A stretch of DNA of 64,000 bases, from assembly GCA_027941995.1 (NCBI GenBank), contig CP115966.1, positions 62,001-126,000 on the forward strand. Direction: 5' to 3'. The notes beneath the pieces are model-generated. The model did not search any database, was not told where the DNA came from, and saw only the letters and a program-made list of their open reading frames with translations. The position numbers were made by a program, and so were the translations under genes. Numbering within the stretch: the first letter of the stretch is position 1; every line of letters starts with the position of its first letter. Origin of the DNA: Erythrobacteraceae bacterium WH01K (lineage in GTDB: Bacteria; Pseudomonadota; Alphaproteobacteria; Sphingomonadales; Sphingomonadaceae). Below, in pieces: positions 52,653-61,980 of this stretch.

Positions 52653-52877
52653 CTAAGCGCCCGGTTCCTTCTTCTCGTCGTCCAGCGGCGTGCGCAGAAC
52701 GATCCGGCCATTTATCGGCACGACTTCCAGCTGAAGCGAGAGGCATTTTCGGTCGCGGTGGAACCATGCGGCTCCGATGCGGGTCCAGAAACCCTTGTCG
52801 CCTTTGTTGGCGACATGCCAGGCGAGGAAGTCCGGCGGATTGGTCTCCAGTGCGGGTGCGGTATTGCTGCGTGCCAT
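52653..52877 (-). CDS. Small conserved island protein
   Basis: A 74-residue basic/aromatic protein: MARSNTAPALETNPPDFLAW, HVANKGDKGFWTRIGAAWFH, then SLQLEVVPINGRIVLRTP. I recall such proteins beside conjugation genes on sphingomonad plasmids and islands; function unknown. AAGGAAA lies before the ATG. An eight-base palindromic hairpin (CCGGGCGC/GCGCCCGG, 52646-52664) holds its stop codon in the loop. Confidence 0.75.
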   Translation of the reverse strand: MARSNTAPALETNPPDFLAWHVANKGDKGFWTRIGAAWFHRDRKCLSLQLEVVPINGRIVLRTPLDDEKKEPGA

Positions 52878-53179
52878 GATGATTTCCTTTCGTGTCTGGT
52901 GGCTCGTTGCACCAAACAGGAAGGCCGAACGGCCAAGGTAAGGATTCATGTCCAACACGGGTGAGCGGAGCGAACCGGCGCGGGCAGGACATTGAAAGCT
53001 GACCGAGTGCGGCCAGTCGGGGTGCTCAAAACGAAGCCGACAATGAGAAGAGAATTCTCGCACGTGCTGCACCGCGCGGAACCAGACCGGACTTCCGGTC
53101 GAATCCGGTTTGCAGTTCAAGCAAGCGCCAAGAATTGGATGGGAAGCGCACCGCATTTGGCGGCACGCTGCTCGCCGCT
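52878..53179 (-). other. Intergenic region, 302 bp
   Basis: No coding gene is supported between the small island protein and the DUF3768 gene. The minus-strand leader of the former (AAGGAAATC) is at the left edge. I see no strong hairpin or repeat elsewhere. Confidence 0.5.
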
Positions 53180-53563
53180 TTAATATTCCGATGCCAGCAT
53201 GATCGTCAGCACGCGCCGGGTCACGGCAGGATTGGCCGGGTCATCGCTCCCGAACCGCAAATCGCGGTCATATGCATCGATCTTCCAGAACACGGTTTCG
53301 GCAGGCCGCGCAGGTCGCGTGGTCGTCCAGCTACCTTCGTCATCCTGAAAGATCGCCCCGAAATCGCGTTCTCCGTAAGGATCGTTGTCAGGTGTGAAGG
53401 CGTCAAACGTCTCGACCAGTTCGCGCACGCGCGACTGATCTTGCTCGGGCAAGGCCCGGAACCCCTCGGTTGCCACGGCAACGCAGGCCAGGCCCATCGC
53501 CTGCCGTGCCCTATCATTGAGCCGGGCAATCCGCTCACTGCGGGAAAGAGTGCCAGCGGTCAT
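53180..53563 (-). CDS. DUF3768 domain protein
   Basis: A 127-residue protein of the DUF3768 family, common on alphaproteobacterial plasmids and islands. The C-terminal part carries the signature VFWKIDAYDRDLRFGSDDPA and AVTRRVLTIMLASEY. Function is unknown. ATG overlaps the stop of the upstream small gene (ATGA), so the two are coupled. Confidence 0.87.
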   Translation of the reverse strand: MTAGTLSRSERIARLNDRARQAMGLACVAVATEGFRALPEQDQSRVRELVETFDAFTPDNDPYGERDFGAIFQDDEGSWTTTRPARPAETVFWKIDAYDRDLRFGSDDPANPAVTRRVLTIMLASEY

Positions 53564-53748
53564 TGCACCGCCCTCCCGCCGCGCTCACAAATATCAACCA
53601 GCTCGCCGAAATCCTCGCGCTCGCCCAGCTCCTCGGCAAGCCGACGCACTGTTACGAACGGCAAGCCGTTCTCATTGGCCAGCATCCGCAACCAGTCCTC
53701 GCGGCACTCGGCACCGCAAGCCCGGTAGTTCAAGATCAGGTCACCCAT
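53560..53748 (-). CDS. Small protein upstream of DUF3768
   Basis: A 62-residue acidic protein (MGDLILNYRACGAECREDWL, RMLANENGLPFVTVRRLAEE). GGAGG lies six bases before the ATG and the stop overlaps the DUF3768 start. I know no function; its pairing with DUF3768 looks like a conserved island gene pair. Confidence 0.75.
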   Translation of the reverse strand: MGDLILNYRACGAECREDWLRMLANENGLPFVTVRRLAEELGEREDFGELVDICERGGRAVQ

Positions 53749-54067
53749 TTTCTGCCCTCCTTCGGCTGAAAGCCGCGTCCGACACGCGGCATGCGGCCTG
53801 CCTTCCGGCGAGGATGGGAGGGGGAGGGAAAACCGGAATCGATGCCCTGGCGCGGGCCAGCGGGCACAGCCCGCCACACGGGGGCGTCTATTTCCGGTTT
53901 CGGGAACGAGAGGGCAAAGCCCTTGGTGTTCCCGCCAGGGATCGCCCGGCGATCCAGAAAGCATGGCACCCTTGCAACGGCGCGAAGCCGACGGAGGTCC
54001 TGCGCGCGCGATCAGTGCGCCAGCGGGCCTCCGGCAATGAGAGAGGCAAGAGTGCCTGCGGGTTAGC

Positions 54068-54268
54068 TCAGGAATGCCGCGCCCTCAGGAGCGCAGAATG
54101 CGCGGGACAGAGCGCGTCCGTCAGGAATTCCCGCTCCGCTTCCAAATGCTCCTGATCGTCACCCGAACTGGCCGGGACTACAGGCCCGGTCCGCGCCAGC
54201 GGATAGAGCAGGTCGCCCGCAAGGGCAGCCCGGTAGGGCTCTACCCCCAACGCACTCTCAGCAAGCAT
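54068..54268 (-). CDS. Doubtful small protein
   Basis: A 66-residue frame (MLAESALGVEPYRAALAGDL, LLYPLARTGPVVPASSGDD) with codon use like its neighbours and a charged C-terminal half. There is no ribosome-binding site before the ATG, and I recognise no family. It is reported because the surrounding 650 bp otherwise hold nothing. Confidence 0.25.
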   Translation of the reverse strand: MLAESALGVEPYRAALAGDLLYPLARTGPVVPASSGDDQEHLEAEREFLTDALCPAHSALLRARHS

Positions 54269-54365
54269 TCAAAACCAGCTTGAAAATGCTCCACAGATTC
54301 GGCAGACAGGCGCCGAACAAATTGCGAACAAAATTGCTCGCGGGGCTTGCTATCTGGGAATAAAA

Positions 54366-54380
54366 ACGACACCATGTCGT
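54366..54380. promoter_or_regulatory. Candidate methyltransferase operator
   Basis: ACGACACCATGTCGT is a palindrome with six-base arms and a CCA centre, 20 bp before the methyltransferase ATG. GACACC/GGTGTC arms (54368-54399) form a wider overlapping repeat. The methyltransferase carries an N-terminal HTH; SsoII-like enzymes use such a domain to repress their own promoter at a 15-bp palindrome. Confidence 0.5.
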
Positions 54381-54399
54381 AAATTGTCCCAGAGGTGTC

Positions 54400-55620
54400 A
54401 TGCTCAACGAATTTGCTGCTCTCCGCGTCCGCGCTGGTCTTTCTCTCGACGATGTTGCCCGAATGACCGGTTATAGCGTCCGGCACGTGCAACGCTGGGA
54501 AGCGGGGGACGGAAAGCCGAGAGAGGCAGCTGTCAGACTGCTCCACTCTATGGCTTCTGTTGGGCCTGTCCAGTCAGGCAGCCGGTTCAACTTCATCGAT
54601 CTGTTCGCGGGGATCGGCGGCATCCGGAAGGGCTTCGATGCCATCGGCGGGCACTGTGTGTTCACCTCCGAATGGAACAAGTTCGCTCAGGAAACCTACG
54701 CTGCAAACTTCCGGGACAACCATCCCCCGCATGGCGACATCACAGCGATAGAAACTGACGAGATTCCGGATCACGATGTACTGCTGGCGGGCTTCCCGTG
54801 TCAGCCGTTCTCGATCGCCGGTGTTTCCAAAAAGAACTCGCTGGGTCGCAAGCACGGTTTCCTCGATGAAACGCAGGGTACGCTGTTCTTTGACGTAGCC
54901 CGCATCATCCGGGCAAAGCGGCCTGCGGCTTTCCTTCTGGAAAACGTGAAAAATCTCAAGAGCCATGACAAGGGGCGGACCATCGATGTCATCCTGCGAA
55001 CGCTGACCGAGGAACTTGGCTACAAGGTCTGGCATCAGGTGATCGATGCGCAGCACTTTGTGCCGCAGCATCGCGAACGGATCGTGATTGTCGGCTTCCG
55101 CGAAGCCGTGCCATTCAGCTGGGACGACCTGAGACTCCCGCCCAAAGGGAGCGTCCGGCTGAACAGCATCCTTCATCCGGAAGACGGTTCGGAGAGAGCT
55201 GAGGCTCCTTACACCCTCGGTCCGGACGCTGCCGTCAACGGCAAGTACACACTGACCGACAAGCTCTGGCAGTATCTCCAGGGCTATGCGGAAAAACACA
55301 AGGCTGCGGGCAACGGCTTTGGCTTTGGCCTGGTGACGCCCGACGATGTCGCACGCACGCTTTCAGCCCGGTATTACAAGGATGGCTCGGAAATCCTTGT
55401 CAGTCAGGGGCCGAAACGCAATCCGCGACGCCTGACGCCGCGCGAATGCGCACGGCTCATGGGCTATGGCGACGACTACCGCATCCCTGTGTCTGACACG
55501 CAGGCCTACAAACAATTCGGCAACTCGGTGGCAGTGCCGGTCTTTGAGGCCGTGGCCCGCGTTATGCAGCCCCATATTCAGGCTCTGGTCGAGCCTGTCA
55601 GGGGAAGCAAAGCGGCCTGA
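54400..55620 (+). CDS. DNA (cytosine-5)-methyltransferase with N-terminal HTH
   Basis: A 406-residue C5 methyltransferase. Residues 1-50 form an HTH ([31 protein letters not shown]). The catalytic domain starts [20 protein letters not shown]; motif IV is GFPCQPFS (nucleophile Cys134), motif [11 protein letters not shown], motif [14 protein letters not shown], and motif [13 protein letters not shown]. It resembles EcoRII/Dcm-type enzymes of CCWGG or the related CCNGG class. First gene of a restriction-modification operon; the Vsr gene begins three bases after its stop. Confidence 0.94.
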   Translation: MLNEFAALRVRAGLSLDDVARMTGYSVRHVQRWEAGDGKPREAAVRLLHSMASVGPVQSGSRFNFIDLFAGIGGIRKGFDAIGGHCVFTSEWNKFAQETYAANFRDNHPPHGDITAIETDEIPDHDVLLAGFPCQPFSIAGVSKKNSLGRKHGFLDETQGTLFFDVARIIRAKRPAAFLLENVKNLKSHDKGRTIDVILRTLTEELGYKVWHQVIDAQHFVPQHRERIVIVGFREAVPFSWDDLRLPPKGSVRLNSILHPEDGSERAEAPYTLGPDAAVNGKYTLTDKLWQYLQGYAEKHKAAGNGFGFGLVTPDDVARTLSARYYKDGSEILVSQGPKRNPRRLTPRECARLMGYGDDYRIPVSDTQAYKQFGNSVAVPVFEAVARVMQPHIQALVEPVRGSKAA

Positions 55621-55623
55621 CGC

Positions 55624-56076
55624 ATGGCCGACGTTCATGACGTTGCCACGCGCAGCCGCAACATGGCGGCGATCAGAGGTGCCAACACGAAGCCGGAACT
55701 CCAGGTCCGCCGGGCTTTGCACGCGCTCGGGCTTCGCTTCCGGCTTCATGCAAAGGAACTGCCCGGAAAGCCTGACCTCGTATTCCCGCGTCACAATGCG
55801 GTGATCTTCGTCCATGGCTGCTTCTGGCACGGGCATGATTGTCACCTCTTCAAAATGCCCGCGACACGGCAGGAATTCTGGGCGGACAAGATCGGGCGCA
55901 ATACAGCCAATGATAAGAAGGCTGCCGCTGCACTTCAGGCTGATGGATGGCGCGTCGGCGTGGTCTGGGAATGCGCGCTGAAAGGCCGGACGAAGCCAGA
56001 TTTTGCTGAAACTATGCAGGCACTTGCCTTGTGGGTAAGGTCGACTGAACCGTCGATCACGCTCAGGGGCAATTAA
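55624..56076 (+). CDS. vsr: Very short patch repair endonuclease
   Basis: A 150-residue Vsr nuclease that nicks at T:G mismatches arising from 5-methylcytosine deamination. VATRSRNMAAIRGANTKPEL is the family start, then PGKPDLVFPRHNAVIFVHGC with the catalytic Asp (near residue 50) and zinc-binding FWHGHDCHLF. Its role fits a cytosine-5 methyltransferase one gene upstream. The endonuclease TTG start immediately follows its stop. Confidence 0.95.
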   Translation: MADVHDVATRSRNMAAIRGANTKPELQVRRALHALGLRFRLHAKELPGKPDLVFPRHNAVIFVHGCFWHGHDCHLFKMPATRQEFWADKIGRNTANDKKAAAALQADGWRVGVVWECALKGRTKPDFAETMQALALWVRSTEPSITLRGN

Positions 56077-57396
56077 TTGGCCGGATCACTCGCGCAATTG
56101 CTAGACCTCCTGCGGCATCACGGCGCGACCCGCATCTACGCAAAACGTCTCGCGCCGAACGATAACTCGAAAAACCAAGTGTATCTCGGCGGCGACTTCT
56201 CGGCTCTCAACATCATTCCGCATGGTGAGATCTACAGCGATGATACTGACGTCGCCGGGGCCGTGCGTGACCGCGCCAAGGCATCTGTCGACTTCTACTG
56301 GGCGGATGAAGACGGACTCCACCATGCCCCCAACACGGGCCTGATCCTCTATCCTAAGTATCCCGAAGTTCGCATGTCGGGCTTCCTTCTCGGCTGCAAA
56401 GCGGCACCATCGGACATCATGCGGGTAAGGGATGAAGGCCGCGTGCTGTTCGTCGGCATCACGCGCACCGGGTCAGTCGTGGCCTATGCGGTATCAGGCG
56501 ATGACCCGGTGGCGGGGGAGCTGCTCGCCCGCGAATGGCCGATGATCGGCGTATTCCTCGAACTGCCCCTTACGCTTGATGATGCGAGGGACCCCCGCGA
56601 GCAGCTTCTTGACGAACTGCGCCGGATATACCGGCTGAACTGGATCGCATCGCAGAAGCTGGCCGCTGACGGCACCAAAGCGCCATATGCTGCCCGCAAT
56701 GGCGGTGGCTACACGCTCGAAGCCGAACTTGGTGTCACGCCCAATGGCTATGCAGAGCCAGACTATCTGGGTTGGGAAGTGAAGCAATACGGTGTGCGCG
56801 ACTTCCTGTCCTTCAAGGCGAAGTCACCGGTCACACTGATGACGCCTGAGCCTACCGGGGGCATTTACCGCACAGAGGGTGTCGATGCTTTCATGCGGCG
56901 GTTCGGATATCCCGATCAGTCCGGGAAAGCAGACCGCATCAACTTTGGTGGCCGGTACGACTGCCAGCGTAAGCACCATCTGCTGACCGGACTGCGAATG
57001 ACGCTGTCGGGCTATGATGAAATCACCGGGAAGATCAGCGATCTTGATGGCGAGCTCATTCTGATCAGCGACCGGGATGAGGTCGCAGCGACCTGGAGCT
57101 TCAAGGGGATGATGGCACACTGGAACCGCAAGCATGCGCAGGCCGCCTATGTGCCCTCACTGTTCCGAACACCGCCTCCTGAATATTGCTACGGCCCACA
57201 GGTGCTCCTGTGCGAAGAGACTGACTTCCTGATGTTTCTCCAGGCGTTCGCCAGAGGGCAGGTCTACTATGATCCCGCCATAAAGTTGGTGAACGCGTCT
57301 ACAATGACACCTGAGATCAAGCGCCGGAGCCAGTTTCGCGTTGCGCACAACGATCTCACCGGACTCTACAGGCGATCTGAGAAAGTCAGCCTGTAA
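56077..57396 (+). CDS. MvaI/BcnI-family type II restriction endonuclease
   Basis: A 439-residue protein, likely starting at TTG 56077 right after the vsr stop. The C-terminal half has the MvaI/BcnI restriction-endonuclease core: TLEAELGVTPNGYAEPDYLG, GWEVKQYGVRD (PD...ExK-like catalytic motif). MvaI cuts CCWGG and BcnI CCSGG, which fits the methyltransferase type. The N-terminal ~190 residues are extra, perhaps a DNA-recognition part. It ends just before the convergent relaxase. Confidence 0.86.
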   Translation: MAGSLAQLLDLLRHHGATRIYAKRLAPNDNSKNQVYLGGDFSALNIIPHGEIYSDDTDVAGAVRDRAKASVDFYWADEDGLHHAPNTGLILYPKYPEVRMSGFLLGCKAAPSDIMRVRDEGRVLFVGITRTGSVVAYAVSGDDPVAGELLAREWPMIGVFLELPLTLDDARDPREQLLDELRRIYRLNWIASQKLAADGTKAPYAARNGGGYTLEAELGVTPNGYAEPDYLGWEVKQYGVRDFLSFKAKSPVTLMTPEPTGGIYRTEGVDAFMRRFGYPDQSGKADRINFGGRYDCQRKHHLLTGLRMTLSGYDEITGKISDLDGELILISDRDEVAATWSFKGMMAHWNRKHAQAAYVPSLFRTPPPEYCYGPQVLLCEETDFLMFLQAFARGQVYYDPAIKLVNASTMTPEIKRRSQFRVAHNDLTGLYRRSEKVSL

Positions 57397-57412
57397 GCTG
57401 CATTGCAGTAAC

Positions 57413-60160
57413 TCAGCCCAGCCCGGCACCCATCGATTTCGAGGTTCCGGCGTCCGGTGTGCCCGCGGTCATGGCCGTCTGCTTCTCACCTGCGCGCTCA
57501 CAGATCGCGCGAACGAGCCGGTCCTTATCGTCGGTAACGACCACGGCCTCGGCCCTGGCACGCGACAGCGCGACATAGAGCATCTTCTGGTCAACCAGAT
57601 TGGTGGAGCGGCTGTCGGCGTGAATCAGGACACGCTCGGCGGTCTGGCCCTGGACGGCGTGGGCGGTCTGGACATAGGCGTGGCGTAAATGGGCATCGCG
57701 CGGATCGGAGAGATCGAGCTTCTGCTCGCGCCCATTGGCGAGCTTCACGGTTGCCCGGCCACGGTCGGAATCGATGCTGGTAATGGACCCGCCAAGGCCA
57801 TTGACCCGCCCGGCCTCGCGGTCGTTGCGCGTGAACTGCACGCGGTCGCCGATGCGGAGTTCCATCGAATTGGGCTCGAACACCTCGGCTTTGCCTGCAC
57901 CCCACTGCCGGGGATGCCAGTCAACCGACCTTCCATCGCGGCCTTCCAGGGCAATACGCCCGCGTTCAGGATCGAAAGCGGCGATCGCAAAGCTCTCGCC
58001 TCGGCGCACGCCCTTGGCGGCGTAGTCGCGGCTGAACCGGACAACATCGCCGAGGGCATAGCTTGCAGCCTCGCGCGCTTCGGCACGGGTCAGGCCTTTC
58101 GCTTCAAGCGCGTGGAACAGGACGGCCTCCGCTGACAGCTCGCCGCGCCCGGTCAGTTTCGTGCGGATCATGTCAGTAAGCTTGTCGCGGCCCTCGCGCG
58201 ATGGCTCGATGACCAGGGTTCGCGCGCGCTCTGAGGGCGACAAAGTCAGATAGTGCCGGGCCATCGCCTCAAGGCGCTCATCTGGCGTTGCGCCTTCCAT
58301 CACCTTGCCGCCGCCACGTTCAAGCGCGGCCAGAGCCTTGCCCGCATGGCCTTCGATTGAGGCCATCACGGCTTCGCGGGTCCCGGCATTGGTCTGCCGG
58401 ACGACCTCGGCAAGCTTGGCGGTCGCCATGCCTGCCTGCTGCAACTGGGCGAAGGCTGCGCCAGCGCCGACCGATCCCAGCTGCTTGACGTCGCCGACCA
58501 GAACGAGCCGGGCTCCGGCCTTGTCGGCACGGGTAAAGAGTTTCGTCATATCGTGCGCCGAAAGCATCGAGGCTTCATCGACGATCCAGACGGCTTCCTT
58601 GCCTGGTCTCTTCGCCTCGGGCGCGAGCAGGTGCCGAGCCACGGTATCGCCACGCAGGCTCAGCGCCTCGCCCAGCACGGTTGCTGCCGATGCGGTTGGC
58701 GCGAGCGCAGTCACGGCAAGTCCTCCCCGCTGGGCCTCGCGAGCATAGGTTGCAAGCACGGTCGTGGTCTTGGCTGTCCCGGCATAGCCCTGGACCGCAG
58801 CGACGCGGTCACGCGAGGTGAGCAGGTCTGCGGCCGCCCGCTTCTGATCCCCGGTCCAGGCGTAGCCGGACCGGGCTGACTGCCGTGCCGCGCGCTCGAT
58901 GGTCCGTGCTGCCGCCACCGGACTGGCGAGCGCTTGCTCCATGCCGCGTCCCGCCTCCTCAAGGCCCAGCATTGTGCGCTCGGTTGCGATAGCCTGCGGC
59001 GTCGTGAACCCGGCAAACTCCGCGCCCCGCCGGTCAAAGAAAGTGCGTGTGACAAGCTCGCCGCGCTTCCCGGCCTCGGCAATCGCTGCGCTGATTGGGC
59101 TGTGTCCGGCCTTGCCAAAGGCAAAGTCTCCGGCTTCGCGCGCGAGTGTGCTGGCCGAGAATACGGCCTCTCGTTCGGACAGCTTGGCTGCAGCCCAGGC
59201 CACCGCCTGCCGCGCCAGCAATTCCGGGCTGGCGGCTGCTTCGTTGCCTTTAACCCACTCTCTCGCCCTACCGATCAGCCTGTCTCGCGCTGCCTGGTCG
59301 AACCCGTGGGCATCGGCAGTCGCCCGCCAGTCGGCTCGCAAACTGCGATGATCCGCACTGGTCTTGGCCTCGCGCGTATCGAGCGCGGCGATCTGCTTTT
59401 CAGCAGCACTCGCCTCCGCGCGGCTCGTGCCGCGCTCGGCGAGCCGGGCATCGATCGCTGCGGTGCGCTGGCTCAACGCATCGATGGCCTTCTCCGGAAC
59501 ACCTGCGATCTCGAAGAGCGAGTCTTTGGCAACTTCGATCTTGTATCCCAGCGCGGCAACGCCGTGCACCAGTTCCTGCCGGTAGATCGCGCCAATCTCC
59601 TTTTGCAGCTGGTAAAAGGCGCGCGGCTCAAGGCTTCGCCAGTTGCCATCCTTGTCCTGCGTGGCATTGAGGATGACGCCGTGGGTATGCAACTGCGGGT
59701 CCTGCGCCCGGCTTGTGGCATGGCGGAAGGTGGCGATGGCGAGATTGCCGGTCATCTCGCGCCGGACCTCGCTGCCCTTCCTGATCCGCGTTGCTGCCAT
59801 GTGCTTCTCGACATGGGCTAGCGCCACTTTCACCGCCGCGCCATGCGCCTTGATCAACCGCTTGTCTCCGGCAACCTCGGCCATGATCGACACCGACTTG
59901 GGCGCGGAGAGGGTGATGTCCCAGCCTGGCCGGTGCTCCACTTTGCCATCGCGCGTGGTGCCAAGTTGTTGCCCGGCAACGCGGCCTTCGAGCAGTTCGG
60001 CAAACTTCTCGCGATCGACCTCGCCCGACAAGCCCAGCTTTTCCGCCGCTTCGCCAAACCACTCGGACGGAGCCATGCCACCTTCGGCATAGTAGTCGTC
60101 GGCTTCGTAATAGCTGGCAGCCTGACCGGCACTCGACAGAGCCGAGACCGATGCGACCAC
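57413..60160 (-). CDS. traA: MobF-family conjugative relaxase/helicase TraA
   Basis: A 915-residue relaxase that nicks oriT and unwinds the transferred strand. The GTG start overlaps the traD stop; the N-terminus VVASVSALSSAGQAASYYEA, DDYYAEGG carries the catalytic tyrosines. The His triad lies in QLHTHGVILN. RecD-like helicase: VQGYAGTAKTTTVLATYARE (Walker A with Ala where Gly is usual), WIVDEASMLSAHDM, LVLVGDVKQLGSVGAG, and C-terminal AYVQTAHAVQGQTAERVLIH. The C-terminus is shorter than some plasmid homologs, but the domains look complete. Confidence 0.93.
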   Translation of the reverse strand: MVASVSALSSAGQAASYYEADDYYAEGGMAPSEWFGEAAEKLGLSGEVDREKFAELLEGRVAGQQLGTTRDGKVEHRPGWDITLSAPKSVSIMAEVAGDKRLIKAHGAAVKVALAHVEKHMAATRIRKGSEVRREMTGNLAIATFRHATSRAQDPQLHTHGVILNATQDKDGNWRSLEPRAFYQLQKEIGAIYRQELVHGVAALGYKIEVAKDSLFEIAGVPEKAIDALSQRTAAIDARLAERGTSRAEASAAEKQIAALDTREAKTSADHRSLRADWRATADAHGFDQAARDRLIGRAREWVKGNEAAASPELLARQAVAWAAAKLSEREAVFSASTLAREAGDFAFGKAGHSPISAAIAEAGKRGELVTRTFFDRRGAEFAGFTTPQAIATERTMLGLEEAGRGMEQALASPVAAARTIERAARQSARSGYAWTGDQKRAAADLLTSRDRVAAVQGYAGTAKTTTVLATYAREAQRGGLAVTALAPTASAATVLGEALSLRGDTVARHLLAPEAKRPGKEAVWIVDEASMLSAHDMTKLFTRADKAGARLVLVGDVKQLGSVGAGAAFAQLQQAGMATAKLAEVVRQTNAGTREAVMASIEGHAGKALAALERGGGKVMEGATPDERLEAMARHYLTLSPSERARTLVIEPSREGRDKLTDMIRTKLTGRGELSAEAVLFHALEAKGLTRAEAREAASYALGDVVRFSRDYAAKGVRRGESFAIAAFDPERGRIALEGRDGRSVDWHPRQWGAGKAEVFEPNSMELRIGDRVQFTRNDREAGRVNGLGGSITSIDSDRGRATVKLANGREQKLDLSDPRDAHLRHAYVQTAHAVQGQTAERVLIHADSRSTNLVDQKMLYVALSRARAEAVVVTDDKDRLVRAICERAGEKQTAMTAGTPDAGTSKSMGAGLG

Positions 60161-61980
60161 TATACCGGTCCCGGTTTGGCGTCGGGCTCGGCGCCTTTGG
60201 CGATCTCGCTGACCCGGCTCCACAGCGTGCCTGCCGGATCGCCAGGCACGTAACCGGGCTGACGCGGCTCGCCACGCCGGGTGATATGATCTGCGGTGAG
60301 GCCAATGCGCGCAACCGGCAGTCCATCGGGAAGAAGCAAATAACCTTGATGTGGACTGAGCCTCAGTTCGCTTTCGAGCACGGCGGGGCGGAATTGCCGC
60401 TGGGTGGCGATGGTCGTGCGCGGCACCTCGCTGCCAATCGACAACGTGTCGGTAGCAACGCGCAGTTCCACCTCGCACTGACCGATGGTCTCGCTCGCCC
60501 ATTTGCGCGTTTCTTGATCGACGGTTTGCAGGAACAGTTTGGTGTTGCAGCAGGCGAGCATGGCTTCGGCGATGTTCGCGCCATAGCGATTGCGCATCTG
60601 CCCGAGCGCCTGAAATGTGAGCACGATCGCTGCGCCAAACTTGCGACCTTCTGGCAAAAGCCGCGCAAGGTTCTCGACGCGAGGCAGGTCGGCCAGCTCG
60701 TCGAGCACGAACCAGATGCGGCGGTCTGGCGATGGCGACAGACCCAGTACCGCACTCGCCGCGCATTCGAGCCAGCAGGCCATGAGCGGCTTGGACGCTT
60801 CGAAGTAGTCTTCCTTGCGGGGGACAAAGATCCAGGGCTTTGCACCTTCGCACTCATCCAGCTTGGCGATGAAATCGCGGAAGGCGAAGCGGTCCTCTCC
60901 CTCATCTTCGACCTTGAGGAACTGGATCAGGTTCGCTGCCTTGGCGAGCATGAAGAGCACGCTGCCGGTGGCGCGATCGGCGTCATTGGCAAAGGTGCGG
61001 GCGGACGACGTGTGCCCCAGCCACTCCTTCAATTGCTCCTTGTCCTTGACCTGCAAGGCTTCGAGCAAAGCTTCGAGGCTGCAGTTCTTTTCCGCCCAGA
61101 GTGAACGGATCATGTTGGCGACAAGAATGCGGCTTGTTTCGAGCCAGACATCGTCATCCTGACTGCTGGTTTCCGAGACCAGCTGGCGTGCAATCCGGTC
61201 GGCGTCGGCTGGGTGCGAAATCTCGTCGAACGGTGTCCAGAAAGCACACCGCGCGTCGAAGGGATTGAGGATGATGTCGCCGCGCGCGGGGTTGTAATAG
61301 TGCGCGATGAACTCGCCCGATGTGTCATAGACCAGCGCCGCTTCGCCACGCCTTTCGATGCCATCAAGCATCTGGCGCAAGGCTGTGGTCTTCCCGCTGC
61401 CGGTGGTGCCGAGAATGGCAAAGTGACGGGTCTCGATCCGGCGCGGAACCGGGATCGGACCGATGCGCAATGCATCCCTGCCACAGAGCAATGTGGTTTG
61501 TGCGGCGACGTCCTCTTCATCCGCCACGCGGGTGCCGCCGATGACCCGGTCGGCGAGCGTATCCTTGCCCTGTTCAGACATGGTTCGCTGGAGCACCCAG
61601 ACTGTGAACAGTCCTATCACAAGCCCGGTGATTGCACCGCCAGCGATCACTTTGACGACCTGCCAGAAGGTATCGATGAAGAGCGGTTCAGAGGCGAACC
61701 AAGCGGCGGACACGGTCCAGCGCTGGCCTTCCATCGCAATGTTCATCTTGATGTCGCTGCCCCCAAGGGAACCGAGCAGGGTCAGCACGTTGGCCCACGC
61801 ATACTGCACCGCTGTCGTTATAGCGGGGCCATGCAGTAAGAGCTGCGGGGCGATGATTGCTCCAGTCGCTGCTGCACCAAAAGTGATCGTGGAAAAGAAG
61901 CGAAACCGTTGCTGCCATTGCGCCATGCGCACCCGCCACAGGGCATGGGCGCGGGTAACAAAATCGATGTTCGAATTCAT
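60160..61980 (-). CDS. traD: Type IV coupling protein TraD (VirD4-like ATPase)
   Basis: A 606-residue coupling protein that feeds relaxase-bound DNA to a type IV secretion channel. Two N-terminal membrane segments (about 28-50 and 105-132) flank a periplasmic loop. FAILGTTGSGKTTALRQML is Walker A (about 190-198), RRIWFVLDELADLPRVENL Walker B, and VLTFQALGQMRNRYG the sensor region. The start overlaps the stop of the small RHH gene by four bases and its stop overlaps the traA start. Confidence 0.93.
   Translation of the reverse strand: MNSNIDFVTRAHALWRVRMAQWQQRFRFFSTITFGAAATGAIIAPQLLLHGPAITTAVQYAWANVLTLLGSLGGSDIKMNIAMEGQRWTVSAAWFASEPLFIDTFWQVVKVIAGGAITGLVIGLFTVWVLQRTMSEQGKDTLADRVIGGTRVADEEDVAAQTTLLCGRDALRIGPIPVPRRIETRHFAILGTTGSGKTTALRQMLDGIERRGEAALVYDTSGEFIAHYYNPARGDIILNPFDARCAFWTPFDEISHPADADRIARQLVSETSSQDDDVWLETSRILVANMIRSLWAEKNCSLEALLEALQVKDKEQLKEWLGHTSSARTFANDADRATGSVLFMLAKAANLIQFLKVEDEGEDRFAFRDFIAKLDECEGAKPWIFVPRKEDYFEASKPLMACWLECAASAVLGLSPSPDRRIWFVLDELADLPRVENLARLLPEGRKFGAAIVLTFQALGQMRNRYGANIAEAMLACCNTKLFLQTVDQETRKWASETIGQCEVELRVATDTLSIGSEVPRTTIATQRQFRPAVLESELRLSPHQGYLLLPDGLPVARIGLTADHITRRGEPRQPGYVPGDPAGTLWSRVSEIAKGAEPDAKPGPV

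Larger units (their letters stand above)
53749..54399 (+). other. Gene-poor stretch, 651 bp
   Basis: Between DUF3768/small gene and the methyltransferase no gene is clearly supported. The left half has GC-rich stretches and several short palindromes (for example GGGATCGCC...GGCGATCC near 53937-53956). The right end is AT-rich promoter DNA for the restriction operon. A possible 66-codon minus-strand gene is listed separately. Confidence 0.5.

Noticed and set aside
52646-52664. Eight-base palindrome as a transcription terminator
   Set aside because: Strong stem but no T-run on either strand and the stop codon is in its loop; mentioned only under the small gene.
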